Below are positions 1 through 7,738 of a DNA stretch of 64,000 nt, piece by piece; the first letter of the stretch is position 1, and each line of letters begins with the position of its first letter. The translations under genes and the position numbers were made by a program. Source of the stretch: Streptomyces sp. TLI_146 (GTDB lineage: Bacteria; Actinomycetota; Actinomycetes; Streptomycetales; Streptomycetaceae); the NCBI RefSeq assembly GCF_002846415.1, contig NZ_PJMX01000001.1:5394001-5458000 (forward strand), written 5' to 3'. The notes under the pieces are model-generated. The model had not been told where the DNA came from. It searched no databases and saw only the letters and a program-made list of their open reading frames with translations.

Positions 1-429
1 GTCGTGGTGGGTGACGGTGACGGCACCGTAGGTGTCGGTTACGGCAAGGCCAAGGAAGTTCCCGCGGCCATCGCCAAGGGTGTCGAGGAAGCCAAGAAGA
101 ACTTCTTCAAGGTTCCCCGCATCCAGGGCACCATCCCGCACCCGATCCAGGGTGAGAAGGCCGCGGGCGTCGTCCTGCTGAAGCCTGCTTCCCCCGGTAC
201 CGGTGTTATCGCCGGTGGCCCGGTGCGCGCCGTCCTGGAGTGCGCCGGCGTTCACGACATCCTGTCGAAGTCGCTCGGCTCCGACAACGCGATCAACATC
301 GTGCACGCGACCGTGGCGGCCCTCAAGGGCCTGCAGCGTCCCGAGGAGATCGCGGCCCGCCGCGGTCTGCCCCTCGAGGACGTCGCCCCCGCGGCTCTGC
401 TTCGTGCGCGTGCCGGGGCGGGTGCGTAA
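1..429 (+). CDS. rpsE: 30S ribosomal protein S5, C-terminal part (5' end outside window)
   Basis: The reading frame is open from the first base, so the gene begins upstream of the window. About 142 C-terminal residues remain. They carry the S5 C-terminal fold signature GDGDGTVGVGYGKAKEVP, the helix with AIAKGVEEAKKN, and the GPVRAVLE and VHDILSKSLGSDN segments. S5 is a 30S protein of the decoding region needed for translational accuracy. The stop TAA at 427-429 overlaps the ATG of the next gene by one base, as expected in the spc operon (S5-L30-L15-SecY). Confidence 0.97.
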   Translation, partial: VVVGDGDGTVGVGYGKAKEVPAAIAKGVEEAKKNFFKVPRIQGTIPHPIQGEKAAGVVLLKPASPGTGVIAGGPVRAVLECAGVHDILSKSLGSDNAINIVHATVAALKGLQRPEEIAARRGLPLEDVAPAALLRARAGAGA

Positions 430-611
430 TGGCCCGCCTCAAGATCACGCAGACGAAGTCGTACATCGGCAGCAAGCAGAACCACCGCGACACCCTGCGT
501 TCGCTCGGGCTCAAGCGCCTGAACGACGTGGTTGTCAAGGAGGACCGTCCCGAGTTCCGCGGCATGGTGCACACCGTCCGCCACCTCGTGACGGTTGAGG
601 AGGTCGACTGA
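429..611 (+). CDS. rpmD: 50S ribosomal protein L30
   Basis: A 60-residue protein starting MARLKITQTKS and ending VTVEEVD, a typical bacterial L30 length. The LRSLGLKRLNDVV segment and the following GMVHTVRHLV are the family's conserved core. The start codon overlaps the rpsE stop (TAATG), which indicates translational coupling. L30 is a small, often dispensable 50S protein. A longer in-frame ORF extends upstream, but that part is only the other-frame shadow of rpsE. Confidence 0.96.
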   Translation: MARLKITQTKSYIGSKQNHRDTLRSLGLKRLNDVVVKEDRPEFRGMVHTVRHLVTVEEVD

Positions 612-612
612 C

Positions 613-1068
613 ATGGCGGAGAACAAGCCGCTGAAGGCCCACGACCTCCGTCCCGCCCCGGGCGCCAAGACCGCCAAGACCCGTGTGGGTCGTGGTGAGG
701 CGTCGAAGGGTAAGACGGCCGGCCGTGGTACCAAGGGTACGAAGGCCCGTTACCAGGTTCCGGAGCGCTTCGAGGGTGGCCAGATGCCCCTCCACATGCG
801 TCTTCCGAAGCTGAAGGGCTTCAAGAACCCGTTCCGCACCGAGTTCCAGGTCGTGAACCTGGACAAGCTCGGCGCCCTCTACCCCGAGGGTGGCGAAGTC
901 ACCGTTGCCGACCTGGTCGCCAAGGGTGCCGTGCGCAAGAACAGCCTCGTCAAGGTCCTGGGCCAGGGCGAGATCTCCGTGGCGCTGCAGGTGACGGTCG
1001 ACGCCGTCTCCGGCTCCGCCAAGGAGAAGATTGCCGCCGCCGGCGGCACCGTCACCGAGCTCGTCTGA
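613..1068 (+). CDS. rplO: 50S ribosomal protein L15
   Basis: A 151-residue protein, the usual L15 length. It starts MAENKPLKAHDLRPAPGAK and carries the glycine/lysine-rich N-terminal extension TRVGRGEASKGKTAGRGTKG that threads into the 50S subunit. MRLPKLKGFKNPF and the C-terminal ELV are also typical. The ATG at 613 sits one base after the rpmD stop, so the genes are coupled. L15 is a late-assembly 50S protein. It closes this transcription block, because a strong hairpin follows. Confidence 0.96.
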   Translation: MAENKPLKAHDLRPAPGAKTAKTRVGRGEASKGKTAGRGTKGTKARYQVPERFEGGQMPLHMRLPKLKGFKNPFRTEFQVVNLDKLGALYPEGGEVTVADLVAKGAVRKNSLVKVLGQGEISVALQVTVDAVSGSAKEKIAAAGGTVTELV

Positions 1069-1090
1069 GACAGCTCGTTGGCCTGAACAT

Positions 1091-1131
1091 CCGACCGGGG
1101 ATGCCCTCTCAAATGGGGCATCCCCGGTTGG
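1091..1131 (+). terminator. Hairpin after rplO, before secY
   Basis: The arms 1091-1106 and 1115-1131 form a stem of about 16 bp with one G-U pair and a loop of about 8 nt. It lies 22 nt after the rplO stop. No clear T-run follows, which is common for Streptomyces terminators. It may end or attenuate the spc-operon transcript, with secY starting from its own promoter in the remaining ~150 nt. Confidence 0.65.
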
Positions 1132-1283
1132 TCGTTCCTAGGGGGGCAGGGTCGCCGGTAAGGTGGCGTGCACTGTCTAAGTTTCCGTGCGGTATGCCGT
1201 CCGGTTCCTCTGACTCATTCGTATCCGTCGATCCTCAAGACCGTCACCTCTGTCGCACCTGCGCGGGGGTCGCAGGAGGCACC

Positions 1284-2597
1284 GTGCTCACCGCGTTCGC
1301 CCAGGCGTTCAAGACGCCTGACCTGCGCAAGAAGCTGCTCTTCACGCTCGGCATCATCGTGCTCTACCGGATGGGGACGCACGTCCCGATTCCCGGTGTG
1401 AGCTACAAGAACGTTCAGATCTGTGTGGACCAGGCCCAGCAGGGCAACAGCCTCTTCGGCCTGGTGAACATGTTCAGCGGCGGCGCGCTGCTGCAGATCA
1501 CGATCTTCGCGCTGGGCATCATGCCGTACATCACGGCGAGCATCATTCTGCAGCTGCTGACCGTGGTGATCCCGCGTCTGGAGGCCCTCAAGAAGGAGGG
1601 CCAGGCGGGCACGGCCAAGATCACGCAGTACACGCGTTACCTGACGGTCGCCCTGGCGATCCTGCAGGGCACCGGCCTGGTGGCCACCGCCCGCTCGGGT
1701 GCGCTGTTCAGCGGCTGCCAGGTCGCCAGCGAGATCGTGCCGAACCGCTCGATCTTCACCACCATCACGATGGTCATCACCATGACCGCCGGTACCGCCG
1801 CCGTCATGTGGCTCGGTGAGCTCATCACCGACCGCGGCATCGGCAACGGCATGTCGATCCTGATGTTCATCTCGATCGCCTCCAGCTTCCCCACCTCGCT
1901 GTGGGCCATCAAGAAGCAGGGGCACCTGGCGCAGGGCTGGATCGAGTTCGGCACCGTCATCCTGGTCGGCCTCGTCATGGTCGCCCTGGTGGTCTTCGTC
2001 GAACAGGCGCAGCGCCGCATCCCGGTCCAGTACGCGAAGCGCATGATCGGCCGCCGTTCCTACGGCGGTACCTCGACCTACATCCCGCTGAAGGTCAATC
2101 AGGCGGGTGTGATCCCCGTCATCTTCGCGTCGTCGCTGCTCTACATCCCGGCGCTGGTCGTGCAGTTCTCGAACTCGACCTCGGGCTGGGCGACCTGGAT
2201 CAAGGACAACTTCGTCAAGGGCGACCACCCGTACTACATCATCAGCTACTTCCTCCTGATCGTGTTCTTCGCCTTCTTCTATGTGGCGATCTCGTTCAAC
2301 CCCGAGGAAGTCGCCGACAACATGAAGAAGTATGGTGGCTTCATCCCGGGTATCCGGGCTGGTCGACCTACTGCTGAGTACCTGAGCTACGTGCTCAACC
2401 GGATCACCTGGCCGGGGTCGCTGTATCTGGGACTGATCGCGCTCGTGCCGACGATGGCGTTGGTGATCTTCGGGGCCAACCAGAGCTTCCCGCTGGGCGG
2501 GACGAGCATCCTCATCATCGTGGGTGTGGGTCTGGAGACCGTGAAGCAGATCGAGAGCCAGCTCCAGCAGCGCAATTACGAAGGGTTCCTCCGCTGA
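1284..2597 (+). CDS. secY: Preprotein translocase subunit SecY
   Basis: A 437-residue polytopic membrane protein with about ten hydrophobic segments. It is the channel-forming subunit of the Sec translocon. Recognisable blocks are the N-terminal AFKTPDLRKKLLFTLG, PIPGV, the plug region LFGLVNMFSGGAL, GIMPYITASIILQLL, the cytoplasmic loop EQAQRRIPVQYAKRMIGRRSYGG, and the C-terminal LETVKQIESQLQQRNYEGFLR. The GTG at 1284 is chosen because AGGAGG at 1274-1279 lies at ideal spacing and the protein then starts like other actinobacterial SecY. The ORF is open further upstream without homology. The stop overlaps the adk ATG. Confidence 0.96.
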   Translation: MLTAFAQAFKTPDLRKKLLFTLGIIVLYRMGTHVPIPGVSYKNVQICVDQAQQGNSLFGLVNMFSGGALLQITIFALGIMPYITASIILQLLTVVIPRLEALKKEGQAGTAKITQYTRYLTVALAILQGTGLVATARSGALFSGCQVASEIVPNRSIFTTITMVITMTAGTAAVMWLGELITDRGIGNGMSILMFISIASSFPTSLWAIKKQGHLAQGWIEFGTVILVGLVMVALVVFVEQAQRRIPVQYAKRMIGRRSYGGTSTYIPLKVNQAGVIPVIFASSLLYIPALVVQFSNSTSGWATWIKDNFVKGDHPYYIISYFLLIVFFAFFYVAISFNPEEVADNMKKYGGFIPGIRAGRPTAEYLSYVLNRITWPGSLYLGLIALVPTMALVIFGANQSFPLGGTSILIIVGVGLETVKQIESQLQQRNYEGFLR

Positions 2598-3256
2598 TGC
2601 GAATCGTCCTCGTCGGGCCGCCCGGTGCCGGCAAGGGAACGCAGGCCGCGTTCCTCGCCAAGAACCTCGGGATCCCGCACATCTCCACGGGCGACCTCTT
2701 CCGTGCCAACATCAGCCAGGGCACGGACCTGGGCAAGCAGGCCAAGTCGTACATGGACGCCGGCAACCTGGTGCCGGACGAGGTCACCATCGGGATGGCC
2801 AAGGACCGGATGGCGCAGCCGGACGCCGAGAACGGCTTCCTGCTCGACGGGTTCCCGCGCAACGTGGTGCAGGCCGAGGCGCTCGACGAGGCGCTGAAGG
2901 CGGACGGCATGAAGCTCGACGCCGTCCTGGACCTCGAAGTCCCCGAGGACGAGGTCGTGAAGCGGATCGCCGGCCGGCGCATCTGCCGCACCGACTCCGC
3001 CCACGTCTTCCACGTCACCTACAACGCGCCGAAGACCGAGGGTGTCTGCGACATCTGCGGCGGCGAGCTGTACCAGCGCGGTGACGACACCGAGGACACG
3101 GTCCGCAAGCGCCTTGAGGTCTACCACAGCGAGACCGAGCCGATCATCGACTTCTACCGGGCCCAGGGCCTGGTCGTCACGATCTCGGCGCTCGGCAAGG
3201 TCGACGAGGTCACGGAGCGCGCGATGCACGCCCTGAAGGCCGAGAAGACCGCCTGA
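2597..3256 (+). CDS. adk: Adenylate kinase
   Basis: A 219-residue long-form adenylate kinase (ATP + AMP = 2 ADP) in the cytoplasm. The P-loop GPPGAGKGTQ lies near residues 7-16, the AMP-binding STGDLFR follows, and DGFPRN precedes the LID. The LID is the long type and contains a CDIC pair like a zinc-knuckle half. The first half (RICRTDSAHVF) has a single Cys, so a complete four-Cys site is not evident. The ATG overlaps the secY stop (TGATG), giving the secY-adk-map order usual in Gram-positive spc operons. Confidence 0.96.
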   Translation: MRIVLVGPPGAGKGTQAAFLAKNLGIPHISTGDLFRANISQGTDLGKQAKSYMDAGNLVPDEVTIGMAKDRMAQPDAENGFLLDGFPRNVVQAEALDEALKADGMKLDAVLDLEVPEDEVVKRIAGRRICRTDSAHVFHVTYNAPKTEGVCDICGGELYQRGDDTEDTVRKRLEVYHSETEPIIDFYRAQGLVVTISALGKVDEVTERAMHALKAEKTA

Positions 3257-3274
3257 TCGCGGTACGCAGTTGAA

Positions 3275-3306
3275 CGGCCGCGGTGCCCCTGTGGGCGCCG
3301 CGGCCG
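3275..3306 (+). terminator. Hairpin between adk and map
   Basis: A stem of 14 bp with one G-U pair, arms 3275-3288 and 3293-3306, and a 4-nt loop, 18 nt after the adk stop. No T-run follows. It probably terminates or attenuates the secY-adk transcript. The sequence TTGACG at 3338-3343 downstream could be part of a promoter for map, but I see no convincing -10. Confidence 0.6.
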
Positions 3307-3381
3307 CTGCCGTGTCCGGGCCCGGGTGGCCGTATCGTTGACGTAACCCCCGTATCCGTACTGAGAAAGGCGTCAGCCGCC

Positions 3382-4227
3382 ATGGTGGAGATCAAGACCC
3401 CCGAGCAGATCGCGAAGATGCGCGAGGCGGGGCTGGTCGTCGCCGCCATCCACGCGGCGACCCGCGAGGCGGCGGTGCCCGGCGCCACGACGAAGGACCT
3501 CGACGAGGTCGCCCGCAAGGTGATCGCCGAGCACGGCGCCAAGTCGAACTTCCTGGGGTACGGCGGCTTCCCCGCCACCATCTGCACCTCGGTCAACGAG
3601 GTCGTCGTCCACGGCATCCCGGACGAGAAGACCGTCCTGAAGGACGGCGACGTCATCTCCATCGACGCGGGCGCGATCATCGACGGCTGGCACGGCGACG
3701 CGGCCTTCACGGCCTTCGTGGGCTCCGGTCACGCTCCGGAGCTGATCGAGCTCTCCCGGGTCACCGAGGAGTCGATGTGGGCCGGTATCGCGGCGGTGAA
3801 GAAGGGCAACCGCCTGGTGGATGTCTCCCGGGCGATCGAGAGCTACATCCGCCGCCAGCCGCGCCCGCCGAAGGGCAAGTACGGGATCATCGAGGAGTAC
3901 GGCGGCCACGGCATCGGCTCCGAGATGCACATGGACCCGCACCTCCTGAACTACGTGGACAAGCGCCGCCTGCTCGGCCGCCACAACCCGAAGCTGGTCC
4001 CCGGCTTCTGCCTGGCCATCGAGCCGATGGTGTCCCTGGGCACCCCCCGCACCGAGGTGCTGGAGGACGACTGGACGGTCATCACGACCGACGGCACTTG
4101 GTCCTCGCACTGGGAGCACTCGGTCGCCCTGACCGAGGCGGGCCCGATCGTCCTGACCTCCCCGGACTGCGGCAAGGCGAAGCTGGCGGAGTACGGGGTG
4201 ACGACGGCGCCGGATCCGCTGGGCTGA
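3382..4227 (+). CDS. map: Methionine aminopeptidase, type I
   Basis: A 281-residue type I methionine aminopeptidase that removes initiator Met from nascent proteins. The five metal ligands of the pita-bread fold are visible: D95 (in IDAGAI), D106 (in HGDAAF), H176 (in GGHGIG), E214 (in AIEPM) and E245 (in WEHSVAL). The ATG at 3382 gives the standard N-terminus MVEIKTPEQI. A GTG follows directly and cannot be excluded. Streptomyces genomes usually carry further map paralogues. This one is in the ribosomal locus, as in Bacillus. Confidence 0.94.
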   Translation: MVEIKTPEQIAKMREAGLVVAAIHAATREAAVPGATTKDLDEVARKVIAEHGAKSNFLGYGGFPATICTSVNEVVVHGIPDEKTVLKDGDVISIDAGAIIDGWHGDAAFTAFVGSGHAPELIELSRVTEESMWAGIAAVKKGNRLVDVSRAIESYIRRQPRPPKGKYGIIEEYGGHGIGSEMHMDPHLLNYVDKRRLLGRHNPKLVPGFCLAIEPMVSLGTPRTEVLEDDWTVITTDGTWSSHWEHSVALTEAGPIVLTSPDCGKAKLAEYGVTTAPDPLG

Positions 4228-4292
4228 TCCGGGTCGTGTTGTGCCCCGTGTTGTCCGCTTAACGATCTACTGTTGAGGGCAAACTCCCCTGA

Positions 4293-4322
4293 TTCGTCTT
4301 TTCGGGTGCCCTGACGTAGACT
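4293..4322 (+). promoter_or_regulatory. Possible promoter for infA-rpmJ
   Basis: TAGACT at 4317-4322 resembles a HrdB-type -10 element. TTCGTC at 4293-4298, 18 bp upstream, is only a weak -35. The position, about 80 nt ahead of infA and after the map stop, makes a promoter plausible. Nothing else supports it. Confidence 0.3.
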
Positions 4323-4402
4323 GATGCGTCGGCTCTCGTGTACCCGTGTGTCCGCACACGATCTCGGGAGTCGATCAAGGTAGCCGATTCGAAAGGCGAA
4401 GC

Positions 4403-4624
4403 GTGGCCAAGAAGCAAGGTGCCATCGAAATCGAGGGCACCGTGATCGAGTCCCTCCCGAACGCCATGTTCAAGGTGGAACTCCAGAACGGTCACAAGGT
4501 CCTCGCGCACATCAGCGGCAAGATGCGGATGCACTACATCCGTATCCTCCCGGATGACCGGGTCGTGGTGGAGCTCTCTCCGTACGACCTGACGCGTGGC
4601 CGGATCGTCTACCGGTACAAGTAG
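4403..4624 (+). CDS. infA: Translation initiation factor IF-1
   Basis: A 73-residue single OB-fold protein, the exact size of actinobacterial IF-1. It reads MAKKQGAIEIEGTVIESLPN, then FKVELQNGHKVLAHISGKMR and ends RGRIVYRYK. It occupies the ribosomal A-site during initiation. The GTG at 4403 is used, preceded by GAAAGG at 4391-4396. Upstream ATG/GTG codons in frame add residues without homology. rpmJ follows 28 nt later, the standard pairing. Confidence 0.96.
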   Translation: MAKKQGAIEIEGTVIESLPNAMFKVELQNGHKVLAHISGKMRMHYIRILPDDRVVVELSPYDLTRGRIVYRYK

Positions 4625-4652
4625 ATCTCACGACCCGGAGAACCTGAATCCC

Positions 4653-4766
4653 ATGAAGGTCAAGCCGAGCGTCAAGAAGATCTGCGACAAGTGCAAGGTG
4701 ATCCGCCGTCACGGCCGGGTCATGGTCATCTGCGACAACCTGCGCCACAAGCAGCGCCAGGGCTGA
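4653..4766 (+). CDS. rpmJ: 50S ribosomal protein L36
   Basis: A 37-residue protein beginning MKVKPSVKKICDKC and ending LRHKQRQG. It is the zinc-ribbon (C+) form: the pair C11/C14 (CDKC), C27 (VICDN) and H32 make one metal site. L36 stabilises 23S rRNA in the 50S subunit. CCCGGAG at 4633-4639 is the likely ribosome binding site. Streptomyces often also have a zinc-free L36 paralogue under Zur control elsewhere. Confidence 0.95.
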   Translation: MKVKPSVKKICDKCKVIRRHGRVMVICDNLRHKQRQG

Positions 4767-4969
4767 CGCACGCCGACCGACCTGCATTTACGCAGTTCTT
4801 CGCGCGACGCACGTAAATACGTACATACGCAGAGCCCGTCGGGCCGTGTTCCACGGTTGACGACACCTCCGGCGGGGGCCGGGGACCCGGACGTACCACC
4901 TCTCAGCAGAGACGGTCGGCGGTCGGGAGTGGTTCTGCGGAAGACCCCCGAACACACAGGAGCCATTGA

Positions 4970-5350
4970 ATGGCACGCGTTTCCGGTGTTGACATCCCGC
5001 GCGAAAAGCGCGTGGAGATCGCACTCACCTACGTCTTCGGTATCGGCCGCACCCGGTCCAAGGAGATCCTCTCCTCGACCGGTGTGAACCCGAACACCCG
5101 CGTTCGTGACCTGGCCGAAGAGGACCTGGTCAAGATCCGCGAGTACGTGGACGCCAACCTCCGCACCGAGGGTGACCTCCGCCGCGAGATCCAGGCCGAC
5201 ATCCGCCGCAAGGTCGAGATCGGCTGCTACCAGGGTCTGCGCCACCGTCGTGGCCTCCCGGTCCACGGTCAGCGCACCAGCACGAACGCCCGTACCCGCA
5301 AGGGCCCGCGTCGCGCGATCGCCGGCAAGAAGAAGCCGGGCAAGAAGTAG
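4970..5350 (+). CDS. rpsM: 30S ribosomal protein S13
   Basis: A 126-residue S13 starting MARVSGVDIPREKRVEIALTY. It contains the GIGRTRSKEI helix-two-turn-helix segment, RREIQADIRRKVEIGCYQGLRHRRGLPVHGQRT and a basic tail ending KKPGKK. S13 sits in the 30S head and contacts the P-site tRNA and bridge B1. An SD-like AGGAG lies about 8 nt upstream. The 203-nt gap before it holds a short inverted repeat (ATTTACG 4786-4792 and CGTAAAT 4812-4818) that could be leader structure. Confidence 0.96.
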   Translation: MARVSGVDIPREKRVEIALTYVFGIGRTRSKEILSSTGVNPNTRVRDLAEEDLVKIREYVDANLRTEGDLRREIQADIRRKVEIGCYQGLRHRRGLPVHGQRTSTNARTRKGPRRAIAGKKKPGKK

Positions 5351-5416
5351 TCCTCAGCGGACGCTTGACCACACGGTCTTCGCTGTAGGACCGACCACCT
5401 CCCGTAGGAGATATAG

Positions 5417-5821
5417 ATGCCCCCCAAGGGTCGTCAGGGCGCTGCCAAGAAGGTGCGCCGCAAGGAAAAGAAGAACGTCGCTCACGGGCACGCCCACATC
5501 AAGAGCACGTTCAACAACACGATCGTCTCGATCACGGACCCCTCGGGCAACGTGATCTCCTGGGCGTCCGCTGGCCACGTCGGCTTCAAGGGCTCCCGCA
5601 AGTCGACTCCGTTCGCCGCGCAGATGGCCGCCGAGTCGGCCGCCCGCCGCGCGCAGGAGCACGGCATGCGCAAGGTCGACGTCTTCGTCAAGGGTCCGGG
5701 CTCCGGCCGCGAGACCGCGATCCGCTCCCTCCAGGCCACCGGTCTTGAGGTCGGCTCGATCCAGGACGTCACCCCGACGCCGCACAACGGCTGCCGTCCG
5801 CCGAAGCGGAGGCGCGTCTGA
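5417..5821 (+). CDS. rpsK: 30S ribosomal protein S11
   Basis: A 134-residue S11 with the standard blocks KNVAHGHAHIKSTFNNTIVSITD, FKGSRKSTPFAAQMAAE, VFVKGPGSGRETAIRSLQ and the C-terminal TPTPHNGCRPPKRRRV. S11 lines the 30S platform near the E-site and the Shine-Dalgarno duplex. GTAGGAGAT precedes the ATG. rpsD, which follows rpsK in E. coli and many other bacteria, is absent. Streptomyces carry it elsewhere. A hairpin and rpoA follow. Confidence 0.96.
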   Translation: MPPKGRQGAAKKVRRKEKKNVAHGHAHIKSTFNNTIVSITDPSGNVISWASAGHVGFKGSRKSTPFAAQMAAESAARRAQEHGMRKVDVFVKGPGSGRETAIRSLQATGLEVGSIQDVTPTPHNGCRPPKRRRV

Positions 5822-5874
5822 CCCCAGGTGCGTCACGCATCTGTGGTTCGGCCGCTTTTCGGCTTGAAGGTTCT

Positions 5875-5906
5875 GGGCGGTACGGCTCTTCGGGGCTGTA
5901 CCGCCC
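5875..5906 (+). terminator. Hairpin between rpsK and rpoA
   Basis: A 13-bp stem with two G-U pairs, arms 5875-5887 and 5894-5906, closes a CUUCGG loop. It begins about 54 nt after the rpsK stop and ends 60 nt before rpoA. A UUCG-capped stem this stable is either a partial terminator that lowers transcription into rpoA, or a processing or regulatory structure. There is no T-run. Confidence 0.5.
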
Positions 5907-5966
5907 GTACCCTTGTAGTACATGTCGGGCGTCAAATAGTGGGCGCCCACGACTGAAGGAACACAC

Positions 5967-6989
5967 ATGCTTATCGCTCAGCGTCCTTCGCTGACCGAAG
6001 AGGTCGTCGACGAGTACCGCTCGCGGTTCGTGATCGAGCCGCTGGAGCCGGGCTTCGGCTACACCCTCGGCAACTCCCTGCGCCGCACCCTCCTGTCCTC
6101 GATCCCGGGCGCCGCTGTCACCAGCATCCGGATCGACGGCGTTCTGCACGAGTTCACCACCGTGCCGGGCGTCAAGGAGGACGTGACCGACCTCATCCTC
6201 AACATCAAGCAGCTGGTCGTCTCCTCGGAGCACGACGAGCCGGTCGTGATGTACCTGCGCAAGCAGGGTCCCGGCCTGGTCACCGCCGCCGACATCGCGC
6301 CCCCGGCCGGTGTCGAGGTGCACAACCCGGACCTGGTCCTCGCCACGCTCAACGGCAAGGGCAAGCTGGAGATGGAGCTGACCGTCGAGCGCGGTCGCGG
6401 CTACGTCTCCGCCGTGCAGAACAAGCAGGTGGGCCAGGAGATCGGCCGTATCCCGGTCGACTCCATCTACTCGCCGGTGCTCAAGGTCACGTACAAGGTC
6501 GAGGCGACCCGTGTCGAGCAGCGCACCGACTTCGACAAGCTGATCGTCGACGTCGAGACCAAGCAGGCCATGCGCCCGCGTGACGCCATGGCGTCCGCCG
6601 GCAAGACCCTGGTCGAGCTGTTCGGTCTGGCGCGCGAGCTCAACATCGACGCCGAGGGCATCGACATGGGCCCGTCCCCCACGGACGCCGCCCTGGCCGC
6701 CGATCTGGCGCTGCCGATCGAGGAGCTGGAGCTCACCGTTCGGTCGTACAACTGCCTCAAGCGCGAGGGCATCCACTCCGTGGGTGAGCTCGTCGCCCGC
6801 TCCGAGGCGGACCTGCTCGACATCCGCAACTTCGGTGCGAAGTCGATCGACGAGGTCAAGGCGAAGCTGGCCGGTATGGGCCTCGCGCTGAAGGACTCGC
6901 CTCCCGGCTTCGACCCGACCGCCGCCGCCGACGCGTTCGGCGCGGACGACGACGCCGATGCCGGCTTCGTCGAGACCGAGCAGTACTAA
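5967..6989 (+). CDS. rpoA: RNA polymerase alpha subunit
   Basis: A 340-residue alpha subunit, the standard Streptomyces length. The N-terminal dimerisation domain includes PLEPGFGYTLGNSLRRTLLSSIPGAAV. The C-terminal domain (about residues 245-320), which binds UP elements and activators, contains ELTVRSYNCLKREGIHSVGEL and FGAKSIDEVKAKL. An acidic tail (FGADDDADAGFVETEQY) follows. GAAGGA precedes the ATG. It is co-located with rplQ, but the spacer contains a solo copy of the window's GC-rich repeat. Confidence 0.97.
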   Translation: MLIAQRPSLTEEVVDEYRSRFVIEPLEPGFGYTLGNSLRRTLLSSIPGAAVTSIRIDGVLHEFTTVPGVKEDVTDLILNIKQLVVSSEHDEPVVMYLRKQGPGLVTAADIAPPAGVEVHNPDLVLATLNGKGKLEMELTVERGRGYVSAVQNKQVGQEIGRIPVDSIYSPVLKVTYKVEATRVEQRTDFDKLIVDVETKQAMRPRDAMASAGKTLVELFGLARELNIDAEGIDMGPSPTDAALAADLALPIEELELTVRSYNCLKREGIHSVGELVARSEADLLDIRNFGAKSIDEVKAKLAGMGLALKDSPPGFDPTAAADAFGADDDADAGFVETEQY

Positions 6990-7031
6990 GCGCTCCGCGG
7001 GGAGGCTGTACTGCGTCTGCGGACCGGCCGC

Positions 7032-7078
7032 GGCTGGTCGCGCAGTTCCCCGCGCCCCTTCCAAGCCCCTTCGGGGGC
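7032..7078 (+). repeat. Solo copy of the GCGCAGTTCCCCGCGCCCCT repeat (rpoA-rplQ spacer)
   Basis: The 28-nt core (7032-7059) is identical to the forward arm found at 11355 and 36368. It is followed by a small stem with a TTCG loop (about 7065-7078). TCTGCGGACCGG just upstream matches the outer flank of the larger palindromic copies. No inverted partner is present, so this is a half element sitting inside a ribosomal operon. Confidence 0.8.
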
Positions 7079-7161
7079 CTGGATCTCCGACTGGCGACCG
7101 CCTGCTCGGATACTGACCTCGGTACCTGATACGGCCGGGGCAGACCCCAAGGAGAAACACC

Positions 7162-7653
7162 ATGCCGCGTCCCGCGAAGGGTGCCCGCCTCGGCGGTTCC
7201 GCCGCGCACGAGAAGCTGCTCCTCGCCAACCTGGCGAAGTCGCTGTTCGAGCACGGCCGCATCACGACGACCGAGGCCAAGGCCCGCCGCCTGCGTCCGG
7301 TCGCCGAGCGCCTGATCACCAAGGCGAAGAAGGGCGACATCCACAACCGTCGCCTGGTGCTGCAGACGATCACCGACAAGGGCATCGTCCACACCCTCTT
7401 CACCGAGATCGCGCCGCGCTACTCGGAGCGTCCGGGTGGTTACACCCGTATCACCAAGATCGGCAACCGCCGTGGTGACAACGCGCCGATGGCCGTGATC
7501 GAGCTGGTCGAGGGCGAGATCGCCAAGAAGGCGACCGTCGCCGAGGCCGAGGCCGCCGCGAAGCGCGCCGTCAAGGAGGCCGACGAAGCCAAGGCCGCCG
7601 AGGCGACCGAGGTCGAGGACGCCGCTGTGGCGGAGGAGTCGAAGGACGCGTAA
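7162..7653 (+). CDS. rplQ: 50S ribosomal protein L17
   Basis: A 163-residue L17. The conserved core (residues 1-118) starts MPRPAKGARLGGSAAHEKLLLANLAKSLF and contains RITTTEAKARRLRPVAERLI, YTRITKIGNRRGDNAPMAVIELV. It is followed by an acidic, alanine/glutamate-rich tail of about 45 residues, found in actinobacterial L17 and absent in E. coli. L17 lies near the 50S exit tunnel. AAGGAGAAAC precedes the ATG, and a TTCG-capped terminator follows. Confidence 0.96.
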   Translation: MPRPAKGARLGGSAAHEKLLLANLAKSLFEHGRITTTEAKARRLRPVAERLITKAKKGDIHNRRLVLQTITDKGIVHTLFTEIAPRYSERPGGYTRITKIGNRRGDNAPMAVIELVEGEIAKKATVAEAEAAAKRAVKEADEAKAAEATEVEDAAVAEESKDA

Positions 7654-7672
7654 GCGTTCCGCAGACCGACGG

Positions 7673-7704
7673 ACGGGTCCGTTCCCTTCGGGGGACGGGC
7701 CCGT
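7673..7704 (+). terminator. Terminator after rplQ
   Basis: A 14-bp stem (arms 7673-7686 and 7691-7704, two G-U pairs) closes a TTCG tetraloop and is followed by TCCGTTTCC. It sits 19 nt after the rplQ stop and likely ends the alpha operon. truA starts 35 nt later, so some readthrough may feed truA. Confidence 0.75.
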
Positions 7705-7738
7705 TCCGTTTCCCCGCCGCTCTGAGAGGATCTGTTAC

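Noticed and set aside
3338..3366. TTGACG upstream of map as a promoter
   Set aside because: No acceptable -10 hexamer lies 16-19 bp downstream (CTGAGA at best), so I did not list it.
5769..7403. A 544-codon open frame on the minus strand across rpsK, rpoA and rplQ
   Set aside because: It is antisense to genes of certain identity. Long open antisense frames are expected from the GC bias of Streptomyces. The translation is Arg/Gly/Val-rich with no domain.
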